A DNA stretch of 64,000 bases from Peribacillus butanolivorans (GTDB lineage: Bacteria > Bacillota > Bacilli > Bacillales > DSM-1321), in the NCBI RefSeq assembly GCF_001273755.1, contig NZ_LGYA01000001.1, forward strand, positions 666,873 to 730,872. Direction: 5' to 3'. Positions 1 through 8,656 of this stretch are shown here, piece after piece. Both the position numbers and the translations under genes were made by a program. How positions within the stretch are numbered: the stretch's first letter is position 1; each line of letters starts with the position of its first letter. The notes under the pieces are model-generated. The model was not told where the DNA came from, did not search any database, and saw only the letters and a list, made by a program, of their open reading frames with translations.

Positions 1-21
1 TTCTCCAATACGATATTGCAT
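1..21 (-). CDS. MerR-family regulator, first 7 codons only
   Basis: Only the start of this gene lies in the window. It begins with ATG at position 21 and reads MQYRIGE leftwards, the usual opening of a MerR-family DNA-binding domain. A strong ribosome site (GAGGTGAG) sits about 4 bases before the ATG. The promoter upstream has the 19-bp spacer with internal dyad that MerR activators need. Mercury-sensing MerR proteins of Bacillus begin almost the same way, and an arsenic operon lies next door. Which metal or drug it senses cannot be decided from seven residues. Confidence 0.55.
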
Positions 22-40
22 ATATCTCACCTCATATAAA

Positions 41-71
41 GTATAAACCCTGTACCATAGTACAGGGTCAA
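41..71 (-). promoter_or_regulatory. MerR-type promoter with 19-bp spacer and dyad operator
   Basis: On the minus strand a -35 box TTGACC (71-66) and a -10 box TTATAC (46-41) are separated by 19 bp. The spacer region holds a near-perfect dyad, ACCCTGTAC-TATG-GTACAGGGT. Over-long spacers that carry the operator are the hallmark of promoters that MerR-family proteins untwist, so this is probably the autoregulated promoter of the gene starting at 21. Confidence 0.7.
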
Positions 72-140
72 GGGAAGTATTATTTACTATATTATCGATC
101 TACTTTCTTTAACTAAACTACCATTTTTTAGTAAGCCTTA

Positions 141-209
141 TTCAACAATATGGCCCAATTGTTGAACAAAGATCAAACAGCACTTTTCAACTAATCTGCC
201 CCATTAGTT
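141..209. repeat. Two consecutive hairpins in the gap before arsR
   Basis: Within the 300-base gap between the MerR promoter and arsR two inverted repeats follow each other: TTCAACAAT (141-149) with ATTGTTGAA (158-166), and AACTAAT (189-195) with ATTAGTT (203-209). The loops are similar (ATGGCCCA and CTGCCCC), so the two look like variants of one small element. Neither is followed by a T run, so they are not ordinary terminators. Related-looking sequence recurs around 8330-8390. Function unknown. Confidence 0.45.
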
Positions 210-291
210 CATCAAGAAAATCAATAACACCCTTTATGAAACATCATTAAGCAGACTCATATTTAAAATTATATTGTTGAATATTTATTAC

Positions 292-320
292 TTGATTAAA
301 TAAGAATATACTTATACAAT
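292..320 (+). promoter_or_regulatory. Predicted sigma-A promoter of the ars operon
   Basis: TTGATT (292-297) and TACAAT (315-320) are separated by exactly 17 bp, 60 bases before the arsR start. The -10 box lies just upstream of the inverted repeat that probably binds ArsR. Confidence 0.55.
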
Positions 321-327
321 GATATTA

Positions 328-353
328 AATAACTATATAAGCATATGATTATT
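328..353. promoter_or_regulatory. Candidate ArsR operator
   Basis: An imperfect inverted repeat, AATAACTATAT then 4 bases then ATATGATTATT, matches at 9 of 11 positions. It sits between the predicted -10 box and the arsR ribosome site. AT-rich dyads of this size placed just downstream of the promoter are typical ArsR/SmtB operators; binding by this ArsR is inferred. Confidence 0.5.
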
Positions 354-379
354 TATTCGATTAGGCTAGGAGGGATAAA

Positions 380-727
380 ATGCAAACGAATGAAGCGTTG
401 GATATAGAAGCTACGGCAAACGTTCTTAAACTTTTAGGTGATAAAACACGTTTGACCATGGTGAAAATTATGTCTGAACATGAATGTTGTGTCTGTGAAT
501 TTGTAGACCTATTTGATATGAGCCAACCTGCTATTAGCCAACATTTACGAAAGTTGAAAGATAGCGGAATTGTGAATGAAGCGAGAAGGGGACAATGGAT
601 ATTTTACTCGTTAAATCAAACATCCGCTTATTACTCATTTATTCAAACAGTTATCAAGGATTTGCCAAGTCAAGCATTTAAAGTAGAAGAATTAACAGCA
701 CAAGGAAAACGAATTTGTTGTGACTAA
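380..727 (+). CDS. arsR: ArsR-family arsenic-responsive repressor
   Basis: A 115-residue winged-helix repressor of the ArsR/SmtB family. The cysteine cluster CCVC at residues 36-39, at the start of the recognition helix region, matches the classical As(III)/Sb(III)-binding site of ArsR, and the helix-turn-helix (around [12 protein letters not shown]) follows. A further CC pair lies at the extreme C terminus. The ATG is preceded by AGGAGGG. It is the first gene of arsR-arsB-arsC, all on the plus strand with short gaps, so it most likely represses this operon until arsenite binds. Length is normal for the family. Confidence 0.92.
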   Translation: MQTNEALDIEATANVLKLLGDKTRLTMVKIMSEHECCVCEFVDLFDMSQPAISQHLRKLKDSGIVNEARRGQWIFYSLNQTSAYYSFIQTVIKDLPSQAFKVEELTAQGKRICCD

Positions 728-744
728 CGAGGAGGAGAACATCA

Positions 745-2043
745 GTGGGTTCTGTTTTATTAGCTAGTATCATCTTTTTGCTGACGTTGACACTCGTCAT
801 CTGGCAACCCAAAGGATTGTCAATCGGATGGTCAGCATGCGGGGGTGCGGTACTTGCCTTACTAGTTGGGGTTGTTGACTTCAATGATGTAATTGCCGTT
901 ACGGGTATTGTATGGAACGCGACGTTGGCATTCATTGCTATTATTATTATTTCTTTGATTTTAGATGAAATTGGTTTCTTTGAATGGGCAGCTCTACATA
1001 TGGCTAGAGCGGCTAAGGGAAATGGAGTAAGGATGTTTGTGTATGTGAGCATTCTGGGAGCCCTAGTCGCTGCGTTCTTCGCAAATGATGGAGCCGCTCT
1101 CATCTTAACTCCGATTGTTTTGGCAATGGTTCGAAACTTGAAGTTGGAAGAGAAAATGATCTTCCCATTTATCATCGCGAGTGGGTTTATTGCGGACACT
1201 ACATCCTTACCGCTTGTGGTAAGTAATTTGGTCAACATTGTTTCTGCGGACTTTTTTGATATCGGGTTTATTGAGTTCGCCTCTAGAATGATCGTTCCCA
1301 ACCTGTTTTCATTAGCAGCAAGCATCCTGGTATTATATTTGTATTTCAGAAAGAGCATTCCGAAGAATTATGATATAGCTCAATTAAAGATGCCAGTCGA
1401 TGCCATTCGGGATGTAAAAATGTTTCGCCTGTCTGGGATTGTTTTAGGTGTCCTGTTGGTAGGCTATTTTATCAGTGAATTTTTCAACATTCCTGTATCC
1501 ATCATTGCAGGTGTTATCGCCATTTTCTTCTTGTTTATGGCAAGACGAAGTCCAGCTGTTAATACCAAGACCGTTGTAAAAGGCGCACCATGGGCGATTG
1601 TGTTCTTCTCCATTGGAATGTATGTCGTGGTGTATGGATTGAGAAACGTTGGATTGACGAACATTTTAGCTGATCTTATCCAAGTGACGGCCGATCAAGG
1701 ATTATTCGCTGCTACTGTCGGGATGGGCTTCATTGCCGCCATTCTCTCATCGCTTATGAATAACATGCCGACGGTCATGATAGACGCTCTTGCAATTGAT
1801 AGTACCAATACAACAGGTGCGATTAGGGAAGCCCTTATTTATGCAAATGTCATAGGTTCGGACTTAGGACCGAAAATTACACCGATTGGTTCTTTGGCTA
1901 CATTATTGTGGCTACATGTCCTTTCATTAAAAGGCGTGAAAATCTCATGGGGAACCTACTTTAAAACGGGAATCATCTTAACCATCCCAACATTGTTCAT
2001 CACATTAGTTGGCTTATATATATGGTTGCTCATTATTCATTAA
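745..2043 (+). CDS. arsB: ArsB/NhaD-superfamily arsenite efflux transporter
   Basis: A 432-residue polytopic membrane protein of the ArsB type in the ion transporter superfamily, which exports arsenite and antimonite across the cytoplasmic membrane using the proton gradient. The sequence is almost wholly hydrophobic with about 12 membrane segments, and family-like signatures such as [13 protein letters not shown] and [10 protein letters not shown] are visible. It starts with GTG at 745 after GGAGGAG, 17 bases past the arsR stop. Its position between arsR and arsC supports arsenite export rather than sodium/proton exchange. A decayed relative of its C terminus lies at 11911-12015. Confidence 0.93.
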   Translation: MGSVLLASIIFLLTLTLVIWQPKGLSIGWSACGGAVLALLVGVVDFNDVIAVTGIVWNATLAFIAIIIISLILDEIGFFEWAALHMARAAKGNGVRMFVYVSILGALVAAFFANDGAALILTPIVLAMVRNLKLEEKMIFPFIIASGFIADTTSLPLVVSNLVNIVSADFFDIGFIEFASRMIVPNLFSLAASILVLYLYFRKSIPKNYDIAQLKMPVDAIRDVKMFRLSGIVLGVLLVGYFISEFFNIPVSIIAGVIAIFFLFMARRSPAVNTKTVVKGAPWAIVFFSIGMYVVVYGLRNVGLTNILADLIQVTADQGLFAATVGMGFIAAILSSLMNNMPTVMIDALAIDSTNTTGAIREALIYANVIGSDLGPKITPIGSLATLLWLHVLSLKGVKISWGTYFKTGIILTIPTLFITLVGLYIWLLIIH

Positions 2044-2076
2044 ACACATACTTTACTTTAAAAGGAGAGGTACAAT

Positions 2077-2496
2077 ATGGCTAAAAAAACCCTTTACTTT
2101 TTATGTACAGGTAACTCTTGCAGAAGCCAAATGGCAGAGGCATGGGGCAAGAAATATTTAGGAAACGAATGGGAAGTGCTTAGTGCAGGAATTGAAGCCC
2201 ATGGGTTAAATCCAAATGCCGTAAAGGCAATGAATGAAGTTGGAGTGGATATTTCCAATCAGTCATCAGATATCATCGACACTGACATTTTAAATAATGC
2301 AGATTTTGTTGTGACTTTATGTGGTGATGCAGCAGACAAATGTCCAATGACGCCACGGCATGTTAAACGTGAACACTGGGGCTTTGATGACCCAGCTAAA
2401 GCGGAAGGAACAGATGAAGAAAAATGGGCTACTTTCCAACGTGTTCGTGATGAAATCGGAGCAAGAATTGAACGTTTCTCTAAAACAGGCGTATAA
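2077..2496 (+). CDS. arsC: Thioredoxin-dependent arsenate reductase
   Basis: A 139-residue arsenate reductase of the low-molecular-weight phosphatase fold. It reduces As(V) to As(III), which ArsB then exports. The P-loop CTGNSCRS at residues 10-17 supplies the nucleophile Cys10 and Cys15, and the redox pair Cys82 and Cys89 lies in [10 protein letters not shown]; this triad marks the thioredoxin-coupled family. The DDP motif near residue 105 is the usual general-acid region. AAAGGAGAGG precedes the ATG. It is the last intact gene of the operon. Confidence 0.95.
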   Translation: MAKKTLYFLCTGNSCRSQMAEAWGKKYLGNEWEVLSAGIEAHGLNPNAVKAMNEVGVDISNQSSDIIDTDILNNADFVVTLCGDAADKCPMTPRHVKREHWGFDDPAKAEGTDEEKWATFQRVRDEIGARIERFSKTGV

Positions 2497-2506
2497 ATAA
2501 CATTGA

Positions 2507-2532
2507 AAAGCCGCGAGTGATCTCTTGGCTTT
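2507..2532 (+). terminator. Weak hairpin after arsC
   Basis: AAAGCC pairs with GGCTTT around a small inner GAG/CTC stem, followed by CGTTTTAT. It may end the ars transcript, but the T run is short, so read-through into the arsD remnant is possible. Confidence 0.4.
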
Positions 2533-2587
2533 CGTTTTATCCATAGCATAAGTAAATGATTATATATTGAGGGGAGATGAGCTAGTG

Positions 2588-2733
2588 ATGAAAGTTGAAA
2601 ACTTTGATCCGTCAATGTGTTGTTCAACTCCACCGGTGTTTGCGGGCGAAGTATTGATCCTGAATTAACAAGGGTGGCTATAAGTGCCTTCAACAGAGAA
2701 AATACATATACCGAAACACTCGACTCTACTTAA
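2588..2733 (+). pseudogene. arsD: arsD remnant, frameshifted and truncated
   Basis: From the ATG at 2588 the frame reads MKVENFDPSMCCST, the typical N terminus of the arsenic metallochaperone/co-repressor ArsD with its vicinal CysCys. A frameshift near 2631 then breaks it. In the next frame the sequence continues TGVCGRSIDPELTRVA, which restores the third conserved cysteine and the ArsD signature. After that the similarity ends and a stop follows at 2731. A ribosome site (GGGGAG) is still present. Intact ArsD has about 120 residues and usually serves ArsA, of which nothing is visible. The operon has therefore lost its arsD (and any arsA). Confidence 0.75.
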
Positions 2734-2759
2734 GACATAAGCATTAAGTTTCAATACAA

Positions 2760-2782
2760 AGAGCTGCCAATTCGGCAGCTCT
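2760..2782. terminator. Bidirectional-type hairpin between ars region and lipoprotein gene
   Basis: AGAGCTGCC and GGCAGCTCT form a perfect 9-bp stem with a 5-base loop. It lies 8 bases beyond the stop of the minus-strand lipoprotein gene and is probably that gene's terminator. Confidence 0.7.
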
Positions 2783-2790
2783 CTTCTTAA

Positions 2791-3546
2791 TTAAATTTTA
2801 ATATTAACTTTTGCATCTTTTTGAAGCTCTTCCACATGTTTCACAAGCTTTTCTTGTTTCTTTTGTTGCTCTAGTTGCTTCTGGATTTGCGGCTTCATTT
2901 TTTCAAGTTTCTGTGCCTCTTGCCCACTTGCCTTCGCTTGCTCCTTAACCTGGTCGTAATACTTTTCAATTTCTTCATCTGTTGCTTCTTCTACTTTAAT
3001 CTCTTTATCAACGTACTTCGTATACGGAATATTTTCAGCGATCTGAGTTTTCAACTTTTCCAAATTCAACCCCTCTTGTTTCATCGCTTCATTAAATTTC
3101 TCATCATTCTCGAATCGGCCTTTCATTTCTGCAAGTTGCTTTTCGATTTCATCCTTGGAGGCTGTGTAGCCCTTTTTATCAGCTGCTTGAAGCAGCAGTC
3201 TTTGCCCCACTAAAGAATTGATCGTTTGCTCTTTAATTTGTTCGGCTACTTTCTTCGAGGTTGGGTCTTGTCCCAATTGTTGCATCTGCATTTGTGTCGT
3301 AGACAGCAAGCTATTATATTCCGCACCTGAAATTTTCTCGTCATTGACGATGGCCACCGTTTTCTTTTCATCTACCTTTTGCTTGTCTAGTTCTTTCTGC
3401 AATTCTTCCATCTGTTTTTGCTGATCCTCAGTTGTTTTAGCCGTCTCTTTCTCGTCATTTTTTTTACCAGCTTCATCGTTCGAACCACAAGCTGTTAAAA
3501 CAACTGCCAATAATCCAATAACGATAGGGTACAATAGTTTCTTCAT
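2791..3546 (-). CDS. Lipoprotein with SurA N-terminal-like chaperone domain
   Basis: A 251-residue exported lipoprotein. The signal peptide (residues 1-19) ends in the lipobox LTAC with the lipidated Cys20. A charged, glutamine- and lysine-rich linker follows to about residue 60. Residues 65-190 resemble the SurA/PrsA N-terminal chaperone domain (VAIVNDEKISGAEYN is a typical opening). No parvulin prolyl-isomerase domain is visible, so it is shorter than PrsA. It probably sits on the outer face of the membrane and helps secreted proteins fold. GAGGAGACC precedes the ATG. Confidence 0.8.
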   Translation of the reverse strand: MKKLLYPIVIGLLAVVLTACGSNDEAGKKNDEKETAKTTEDQQKQMEELQKELDKQKVDEKKTVAIVNDEKISGAEYNSLLSTTQMQMQQLGQDPTSKKVAEQIKEQTINSLVGQRLLLQAADKKGYTASKDEIEKQLAEMKGRFENDEKFNEAMKQEGLNLEKLKTQIAENIPYTKYVDKEIKVEEATDEEIEKYYDQVKEQAKASGQEAQKLEKMKPQIQKQLEQQKKQEKLVKHVEELQKDAKVNIKI

Positions 3547-3756
3547 ATTCGGTCTCCTCTCGTATTCGAAACTAAAAAATCATCTAATGCGCATTATAAA
3601 GGAATTTCCCTTTAAAACACAATATAATCATTCTTTTTTCCAGAAAACAGGAAGATAGTTTAGGCATTACCTCATTTAAAAGGTGAAACTTTCTAGGAAA
3701 CTGAATCCATTTACCCTTCATAGATTCAATAAGCTGAAAAGAGATAGTAAGGCCGG

Positions 3757-3883
3757 CATACACGAACAAAAGGGAAAGTATTTCGATCCATCCATAGCGG
3801 AGACTTTCATAGACTATTTTTTATGAGCAAAGATCTGATTGTTTAACAAGATACATATAGAAACGCCTGGGATTGTATTTAAG
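3757..3883 (+). pseudogene. Decayed duplicate of the 3' end of the HD-GYP gene
   Basis: This stretch is nearly identical to 6295-6412, the last codons and trailer of the PAS/HD-GYP gene. It still reads HEQKGKYFDPSIAETF followed by an early stop, and the match continues past the stop into the downstream sequence. Nothing of the rest of the gene remains. It lies in the 535-base gap between the lipoprotein and hemAT genes, where I see no other gene. A tandem gene pair that later lost one copy would explain it. Confidence 0.75.
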
Positions 3884-4081
3884 TAGTTGATAAAAGGTTT
3901 CATATCCTACTTAATAATGAAACGTTTTAATTAGCTATTTCAGAATTATTATTTGATAGAACAGAAAACTTTGTGAAAATCCCTTGAATTGTCATATATA
4001 TGGATATAAGTAACTACTGTATCTAAGTTTTATATGGTATTATATACCTGGTAATTAGAATGTAGTTCAGGAGGAAATTCA

Positions 4082-5348
4082 TTGTTTTTGAAGAGATTCA
4101 ATTCACAAAAAGAAAGCATAGTTAACATAGCAGGGAATGCTAAATTGGATATACCTAGGGGGACGGAGATTGAAAATCAAGTGCAAATGATTGGCCTAAC
4201 TAAAGAGGATCTTCGAATCATGAACCGTTTACAGCCCATTGTCATTGAGAAAATTGATGATATCGTAAGTGAATTTTATAAAAATTTAGAAAATGAACCT
4301 TCCTTATTAACCATCATCCATGATAAGAGCTCGATTGATCGATTAAGAAAAACCCTTAAAAAACATATTTCCGAGATGTTTGATGGTGTTATTGATCAGA
4401 CCTATTTCGAAAAAAGGATACGGATTGCCCAGATTCATGTCAAAATCGGACTTAAAACAAAATGGTATATGTGTGCCTTTCAGGATCTTCTCCTTTCTCT
4501 TACCACTATCATTGAAGAACACATAGAAGATCGAGTGGAAGCTTTTCTAGCTGTAAAGGCTGTAACTAATGCTGGAAGCGTATGATTCTGAAACGGAAAG
4601 ATTGAGAGAACAAGAAGAAGAACAAAAAAAATGGATGAAGGAACGTGTGGCAAATTCTTCAGAAAACCTCGCGGCCATCTCCGAAGAGACTAATGCATCC
4701 TTCCAACAATTAAGGGTTCAGTCCCATGAAATCGTTACACTTGCAAACAAAGGGACTGCCTTATCAGTGCTTGCAGAAAAACGAGCTGGAAAAGGGAAAA
4801 ATCAGCTAAGCAAACAAAATGATACGATGGTGAATATCCATCAATCGGTCAATGATATATCAGGTGATGTAGAGGTCTTGCTCGAAATTTCGAATAGGAT
4901 GCAGGTCATTGTGAATATAGTAACAAGCATTGCCGAACAAACAAATTTATTAGCTCTAAATGCGGCAATTGAAGCAGCACGAGCGGGTGACGCTGGAAAA
5001 GGTTTTGCTGTTGTAGCTGGAGAAGTTCGTAAGCTTTCCGAAGAAACTAAAAAGTCAGTAACAAACGTATCCACTTTAATCATAGAGACGAACGCTCAAG
5101 CTGGAAAATTAACACACTCTCTAGAAAACATTAGGGAGGCTGTAAAAGACGGTAATGAAAGCATGAAAGAAACGGAAAATCATTTTGAACAAATACTAAG
5201 AACGATGGGTGAAACGAAATTCCAAAATGACAAGATTGAAAATGAATTAGTTTCCTTTGTGAATGTGGTGAATGAATTAAGTCAAGCATTTGAAGAAGTA
5301 ACTTTATCTGCCGATAGCCTTACCATGATTACACAAGAAATGAAGTAA
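4082..5348 (+). pseudogene. hemAT: HemAT-type globin-coupled chemotaxis sensor, frameshifted
   Basis: Two overlapping frames together make one HemAT protein, the heme-based oxygen sensor that feeds the chemotaxis kinase. The first frame (TTG at 4082 after AGGAGG, 167 codons) holds the globin domain, with the proximal histidine in RIAQIHVKIGL (His119) and the B10 tyrosine in FYKNL (Tyr66). It stops at 4585. The second frame (4569-5348) begins LEAYDSE and holds the signalling domain with the conserved hairpin tip around [18 protein letters not shown]. Compared with B. subtilis HemAT, about nine residues joining the two parts are missing, so an out-of-frame deletion near 4570 is the likely lesion. 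No full-length protein can be made without frameshifting. Confidence 0.85.
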
Positions 5349-5367
5349 TTTGATGGAGGTATAGACA

Positions 5368-6378
5368 TTGAAAGTTAAATCAAGTGTGCCACTTGAATTG
5401 GTGGGGTATTTAAAGCTGGCGGATGCCGTCATCATTACGGATCACCATCATCGCATCGTTGATATTAATGCGTATTATGAGCAAACCACAGGGTATTCAA
5501 GAGACAACATCATTGGATTCAAGGCTGGATTTTTAAAGTCAGGGTTAACACCTACGTGTACCTACAAGTCCCTTAAAAGAGAATTAAGGAAGGGGAATCC
5601 TTGGTCAGGAGTCTTCACCAATCGAAAGAAATCAGGAGATATTTGGCATTCTTCGATTACAATCACTCCGATTCATATAGAGAATCATCTGTATTTTGTT
5701 GGGGTTTTTCGCGAATTGGAGCAATTGAAAGAAGGGATTTATCTTTCGGAAAACAAAAGAGTCGAGAACCAGAGAGAATTGTTAAAGGTCCTTGCTATTT
5801 CATGCGAAATCCGAGATCCTGGCATCGAAGAGCATTTATTGAGAGTACAAATCTTAACCGAGAATCTGGTTTTGGCACATAATCGACGAAAACATTTAGA
5901 ACTATCTAAAAGCTATATTAACCATATTGCTCATGCAAGTATTTTACATGACATCGGGAAAGCGGAGATTCCTGAAGGGATTTTATATAAACCAGGTCCC
6001 TTATCTCCATACGAACGGAAAATCATTGAGATGCACCCATTAATGGGTGCTGATATTTTGAATAAGATTTCAAGGGAAATAAATCATGAGATGATCAGCA
6101 GTCTGGAAGTGGCTGAAAACATCATCACCTACCATCATGAAAAATGGGATGGAACGGGATATCCACATCGTTTGAAAGGGGAAGATATTCCATTAGAAGC
6201 TAGAATCGTAGCCATTGTGGATGTGTTCGATGCATTGATCAGCAGAAGACCTTATAAAGATTCATGGCCAGTGGAGCGAGCGTTATCTTACATACACGAA
6301 CAAAAGGGAAAGCATTTCGATCCATCCATAGCGGAGACTTTCTTAGACTATTTTAAGAGCAATGATCTGATTGTATAA
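5368..6378 (+). CDS. PAS domain/HD-GYP cyclic-di-GMP phosphodiesterase
   Basis: A 336-residue cytoplasmic protein with an N-terminal PAS domain (about residues 10-125) and a C-terminal HD-GYP domain (about 145-330). The metal-binding HD pair is His194-Asp195 in LHDIGK, and HHEKWDGTGYP at 256-266 carries the GYP motif complete, so hydrolysis of c-di-GMP is expected. It starts with TTG at 5368 after GGAGGT, 19 bases past the hemAT stop, so the two genes were probably one transcript and an oxygen or redox signal through PAS is plausible. The ligand of the PAS domain cannot be told. A c-di-GMP riboswitch is present at 55558-55645. Confidence 0.87.
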   Translation: MKVKSSVPLELVGYLKLADAVIITDHHHRIVDINAYYEQTTGYSRDNIIGFKAGFLKSGLTPTCTYKSLKRELRKGNPWSGVFTNRKKSGDIWHSSITITPIHIENHLYFVGVFRELEQLKEGIYLSENKRVENQRELLKVLAISCEIRDPGIEEHLLRVQILTENLVLAHNRRKHLELSKSYINHIAHASILHDIGKAEIPEGILYKPGPLSPYERKIIEMHPLMGADILNKISREINHEMISSLEVAENIITYHHEKWDGTGYPHRLKGEDIPLEARIVAIVDVFDALISRRPYKDSWPVERALSYIHEQKGKHFDPSIAETFLDYFKSNDLIV

Positions 6379-6440
6379 CAAGATACATATAGAAATACCT
6401 GGGATTGTATGTAACAGAAAAGGTATTAATCGGAAGGGGG

Positions 6441-6474
6441 CTGCTGAGAAATCGGCAGTTTTTTTGTTTTTTTT
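6441..6474 (+). terminator. Terminator after HD-GYP gene
   Basis: CTGCTGA pairs with TCGGCAG (one G-T pair) around a short loop, followed by seven T, a G and eight more T. Confidence 0.8.
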
Positions 6475-6528
6475 GTAGTGGCTCTATAAAAGAGTAGCGA
6501 TTCTACACCTAAGAAATAGAAATACTAG

Positions 6529-6681
6529 TTATGCTTGATACCAAAGTTACCTCTCGATCAACTTCTTTCTTATAAAAATCCAGCAACTATTTCAGATGAA
6601 GAATTGAAATCTATTATGGAATATGTCACTGGTGTTGGTCCAAACTTTAATAAAATAGACGAAAAATGTGAAAATGGTTAG
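6529..6681 (+). pseudogene. glpQ: Remnant resembling glycerophosphodiester phosphodiesterase (GlpQ)
   Basis: In the roughly 600-base gap before the metallophosphoesterase, one frame between stops at 6526 and 6679 reads IPKLPLDQLLSYKNPATIS and then EYVTGVGPNFNKI. This resembles the region before the C-terminal helix of Bacillus GlpQ-type phosphodiesterases. There is no start, no catalytic part and no C terminus. The frame is open for only 50 codons, so it is a fossil. The family call rests on my recognition of the pattern and needs a search. Confidence 0.45.
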
Positions 6682-7084
6682 AAAACATGAACTTCAAATC
6701 CAACATCTATTAACGTATTCATCGATGAATAAGTAGAGATTTAGAAAGGAGTTTTTGATATCTCACACATTCCTTCTTCTATTGTTTTCTTTACTTACCT
6801 TTTATATAAGGTTAATACTCTACTAATAGTTTCACCTTATTATGAAGTAAGAACTGAACTTTATAGGGTGATCTTCAATAAAATGTAAGCTTGTAATACT
6901 ATAAATATCCAATCCAGTTTTTTTGCGATGAAAAACAGGGAGACTTTGTTTATAGTAATGGTTTTTTGAATTGGAACTACATAGTTTTTCTTCACGTATT
7001 TATTGTAATCCCTATATGCTCACCATTGAAGTCGATAGCTTTATCCCTATAAAACAGTTACTAGAAGAGAATGGGAGATTTATT

Positions 7085-8290
7085 ATGAAGAATCAAGAAC
7101 CACATGAAGGGTTGGATAGACGGAATTTTATTAAGGTAGGAGGAATGAGTACACTTGCCTTAACACTTGGGTTCTCTGGACTTTCAGGTGATTTATTTAG
7201 CACCACAGCACTCGCTGAAGAAAAAGATGACATTTCTCTACAATTTAATCGTAATGGAAAATTAAAAATCGTTCAATTTAATGATACACAAGATGATGAA
7301 CGTATTGATCGTAGAACATTACAGCTTATGGAGAAAGTGCTTGATACAGAAAAACCTGATTTTGTTGTGCTTAATGGAGACAATATTACGGGTGGATGCG
7401 ATACACCTATGGAGATGAAGCAAGCCATTAACAATGTTGCACAACCTATGGAACAAAGAGGAATCAAGTGGGCTATTACCTTTGGAAATCATGATGAAGA
7501 TTCTACCCCGAAGGGCGGTCTTGATGAGGAAGACATGCTCAAAATCTATCTTTCTTATAAATACAATATGAACAAGCCTACTGTCGAAGGTATTACTGGG
7601 ACAGGTAATATGAATTTACTTATAAAGGATTCAAAAGGAAAAAAGGCAGCTTTCAACCTTTGGCTACTTGACAGTGGAAGATATGCACCAAAAACCATAG
7701 CGGGTCAAGATTTCCAAGGATATCCTACGTGGGACTGGCTTCGTTTTAATCAAGTGAATTGGTATTATGAGACGTCTAAGAAGTTAGAGAGAAAATGGCG
7801 AAAAAAAATTCCTTCACTCGCTTTCATCCATATTCCTCTTTGGGAACACAGGTTTATGTGGTATGCGAGCGTAGACCAAAGAACAGACTCTAATCATGAG
7901 ATTGCCGTTAAAAAGCATAATATAGTAGGAGAAAGAAATGAAGAAGAGTGTATGGGGCCAATCAACGGGGGACTGTTCTCAGCGATGCTGGAGAGAGGCG
8001 ATGTCAAGGGCGTTTTTTGCGGTCATGATCATATAAACACTTACGTAGGTAATTATTACGGAATCCTGCTTGGGTATGCGGGCAGTACCGGGTTCGGTGC
8101 TTATGGTCTGCCGGGAGCTGAAAGGAACAGACTACGGGGCGCCAGAGTATTTAATCTAGATGAAAATACAGCTGAGGTTCTAGTAGAAACGCATATGGTA
8201 TTCGCGAAGGACTATGGCATTGACTTGACAGCTAATGATCAGAGTATTGATCCTGTGCCTCTAGAAAACAACAAGAAAATTAAAGGGTAA
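7085..8290 (+). CDS. Tat-exported calcineurin-like metallophosphoesterase
   Basis: A 401-residue secreted phosphoesterase. I place the start at the ATG at 7085, which follows GGGAG at good spacing. The protein then opens with a twin-arginine signal (DRRNFIKVGG, hydrophobic stretch, cleavage after TTALA), while the upstream in-frame TTG at 6971 would hide the signal. The metal-binding blocks of the calcineurin-like fold follow in order: FNDTQ (Asp, with Gln where His is common), LNGDN, FGNHDED, a His in FIHIPLW, and FCGHDHIN. Tat export suggests a folded, metal-loaded enzyme outside the cell, perhaps releasing phosphate from organic esters. The substrate is not predictable. Confidence 0.85.
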   Translation: MKNQEPHEGLDRRNFIKVGGMSTLALTLGFSGLSGDLFSTTALAEEKDDISLQFNRNGKLKIVQFNDTQDDERIDRRTLQLMEKVLDTEKPDFVVLNGDNITGGCDTPMEMKQAINNVAQPMEQRGIKWAITFGNHDEDSTPKGGLDEEDMLKIYLSYKYNMNKPTVEGITGTGNMNLLIKDSKGKKAAFNLWLLDSGRYAPKTIAGQDFQGYPTWDWLRFNQVNWYYETSKKLERKWRKKIPSLAFIHIPLWEHRFMWYASVDQRTDSNHEIAVKKHNIVGERNEEECMGPINGGLFSAMLERGDVKGVFCGHDHINTYVGNYYGILLGYAGSTGFGAYGLPGAERNRLRGARVFNLDENTAEVLVETHMVFAKDYGIDLTANDQSIDPVPLENNKKIKG

Positions 8291-8497
8291 AGCGGTTTTA
8301 AAGAGTTAAGTGCATTTACTTGATTTTGGACAGAATTGTCCCATTAAACAACTTCTTCCAATTGATTGTTCAATAAAGGAGTAATTCTATAATTTATATT
8401 TATCAAGCTGAAAATTACTAGACAATCGGGCGCTTATCTAGAATAACGAAATTATTAATTTATCTTTGTCAAATCATAATCTTGTAATACTACAAAA

Positions 8498-8539
8498 AAG
8501 GATAGATAAAGCTGATTAAGTTCTGTTTTATCTATCCTT
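8498..8539. terminator. Bidirectional terminator
   Basis: A perfect 13-bp stem (AAGGATAGATAAA with TTTATCTATCCTT) lies between the two convergent genes. It has A-rich and T-rich flanks on either side and can serve both strands. The rest of the 365-base gap holds no gene. Confidence 0.75.
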
Positions 8540-8656
8540 CATTTTACCTTTTAAAAAGTGACATTATTTATTACTTCTTTTTTATCAAAACATTTCATCA
8601 TAACCTTGACTTTTAATGGAAATATCAGGTTTTTTCCGTTTACATGGTCCCCTTCA

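Noticed and set aside
678..1358. A 226-codon minus-strand frame across arsB
   Set aside because: It runs antisense to the well-supported arsB, has no ribosome site and its composition is that of a mirror frame.
2259..2693. Minus-strand frame across the end of arsC and the arsD remnant
   Set aside because: It is antisense to arsC codons and no start signal or family resemblance was found.
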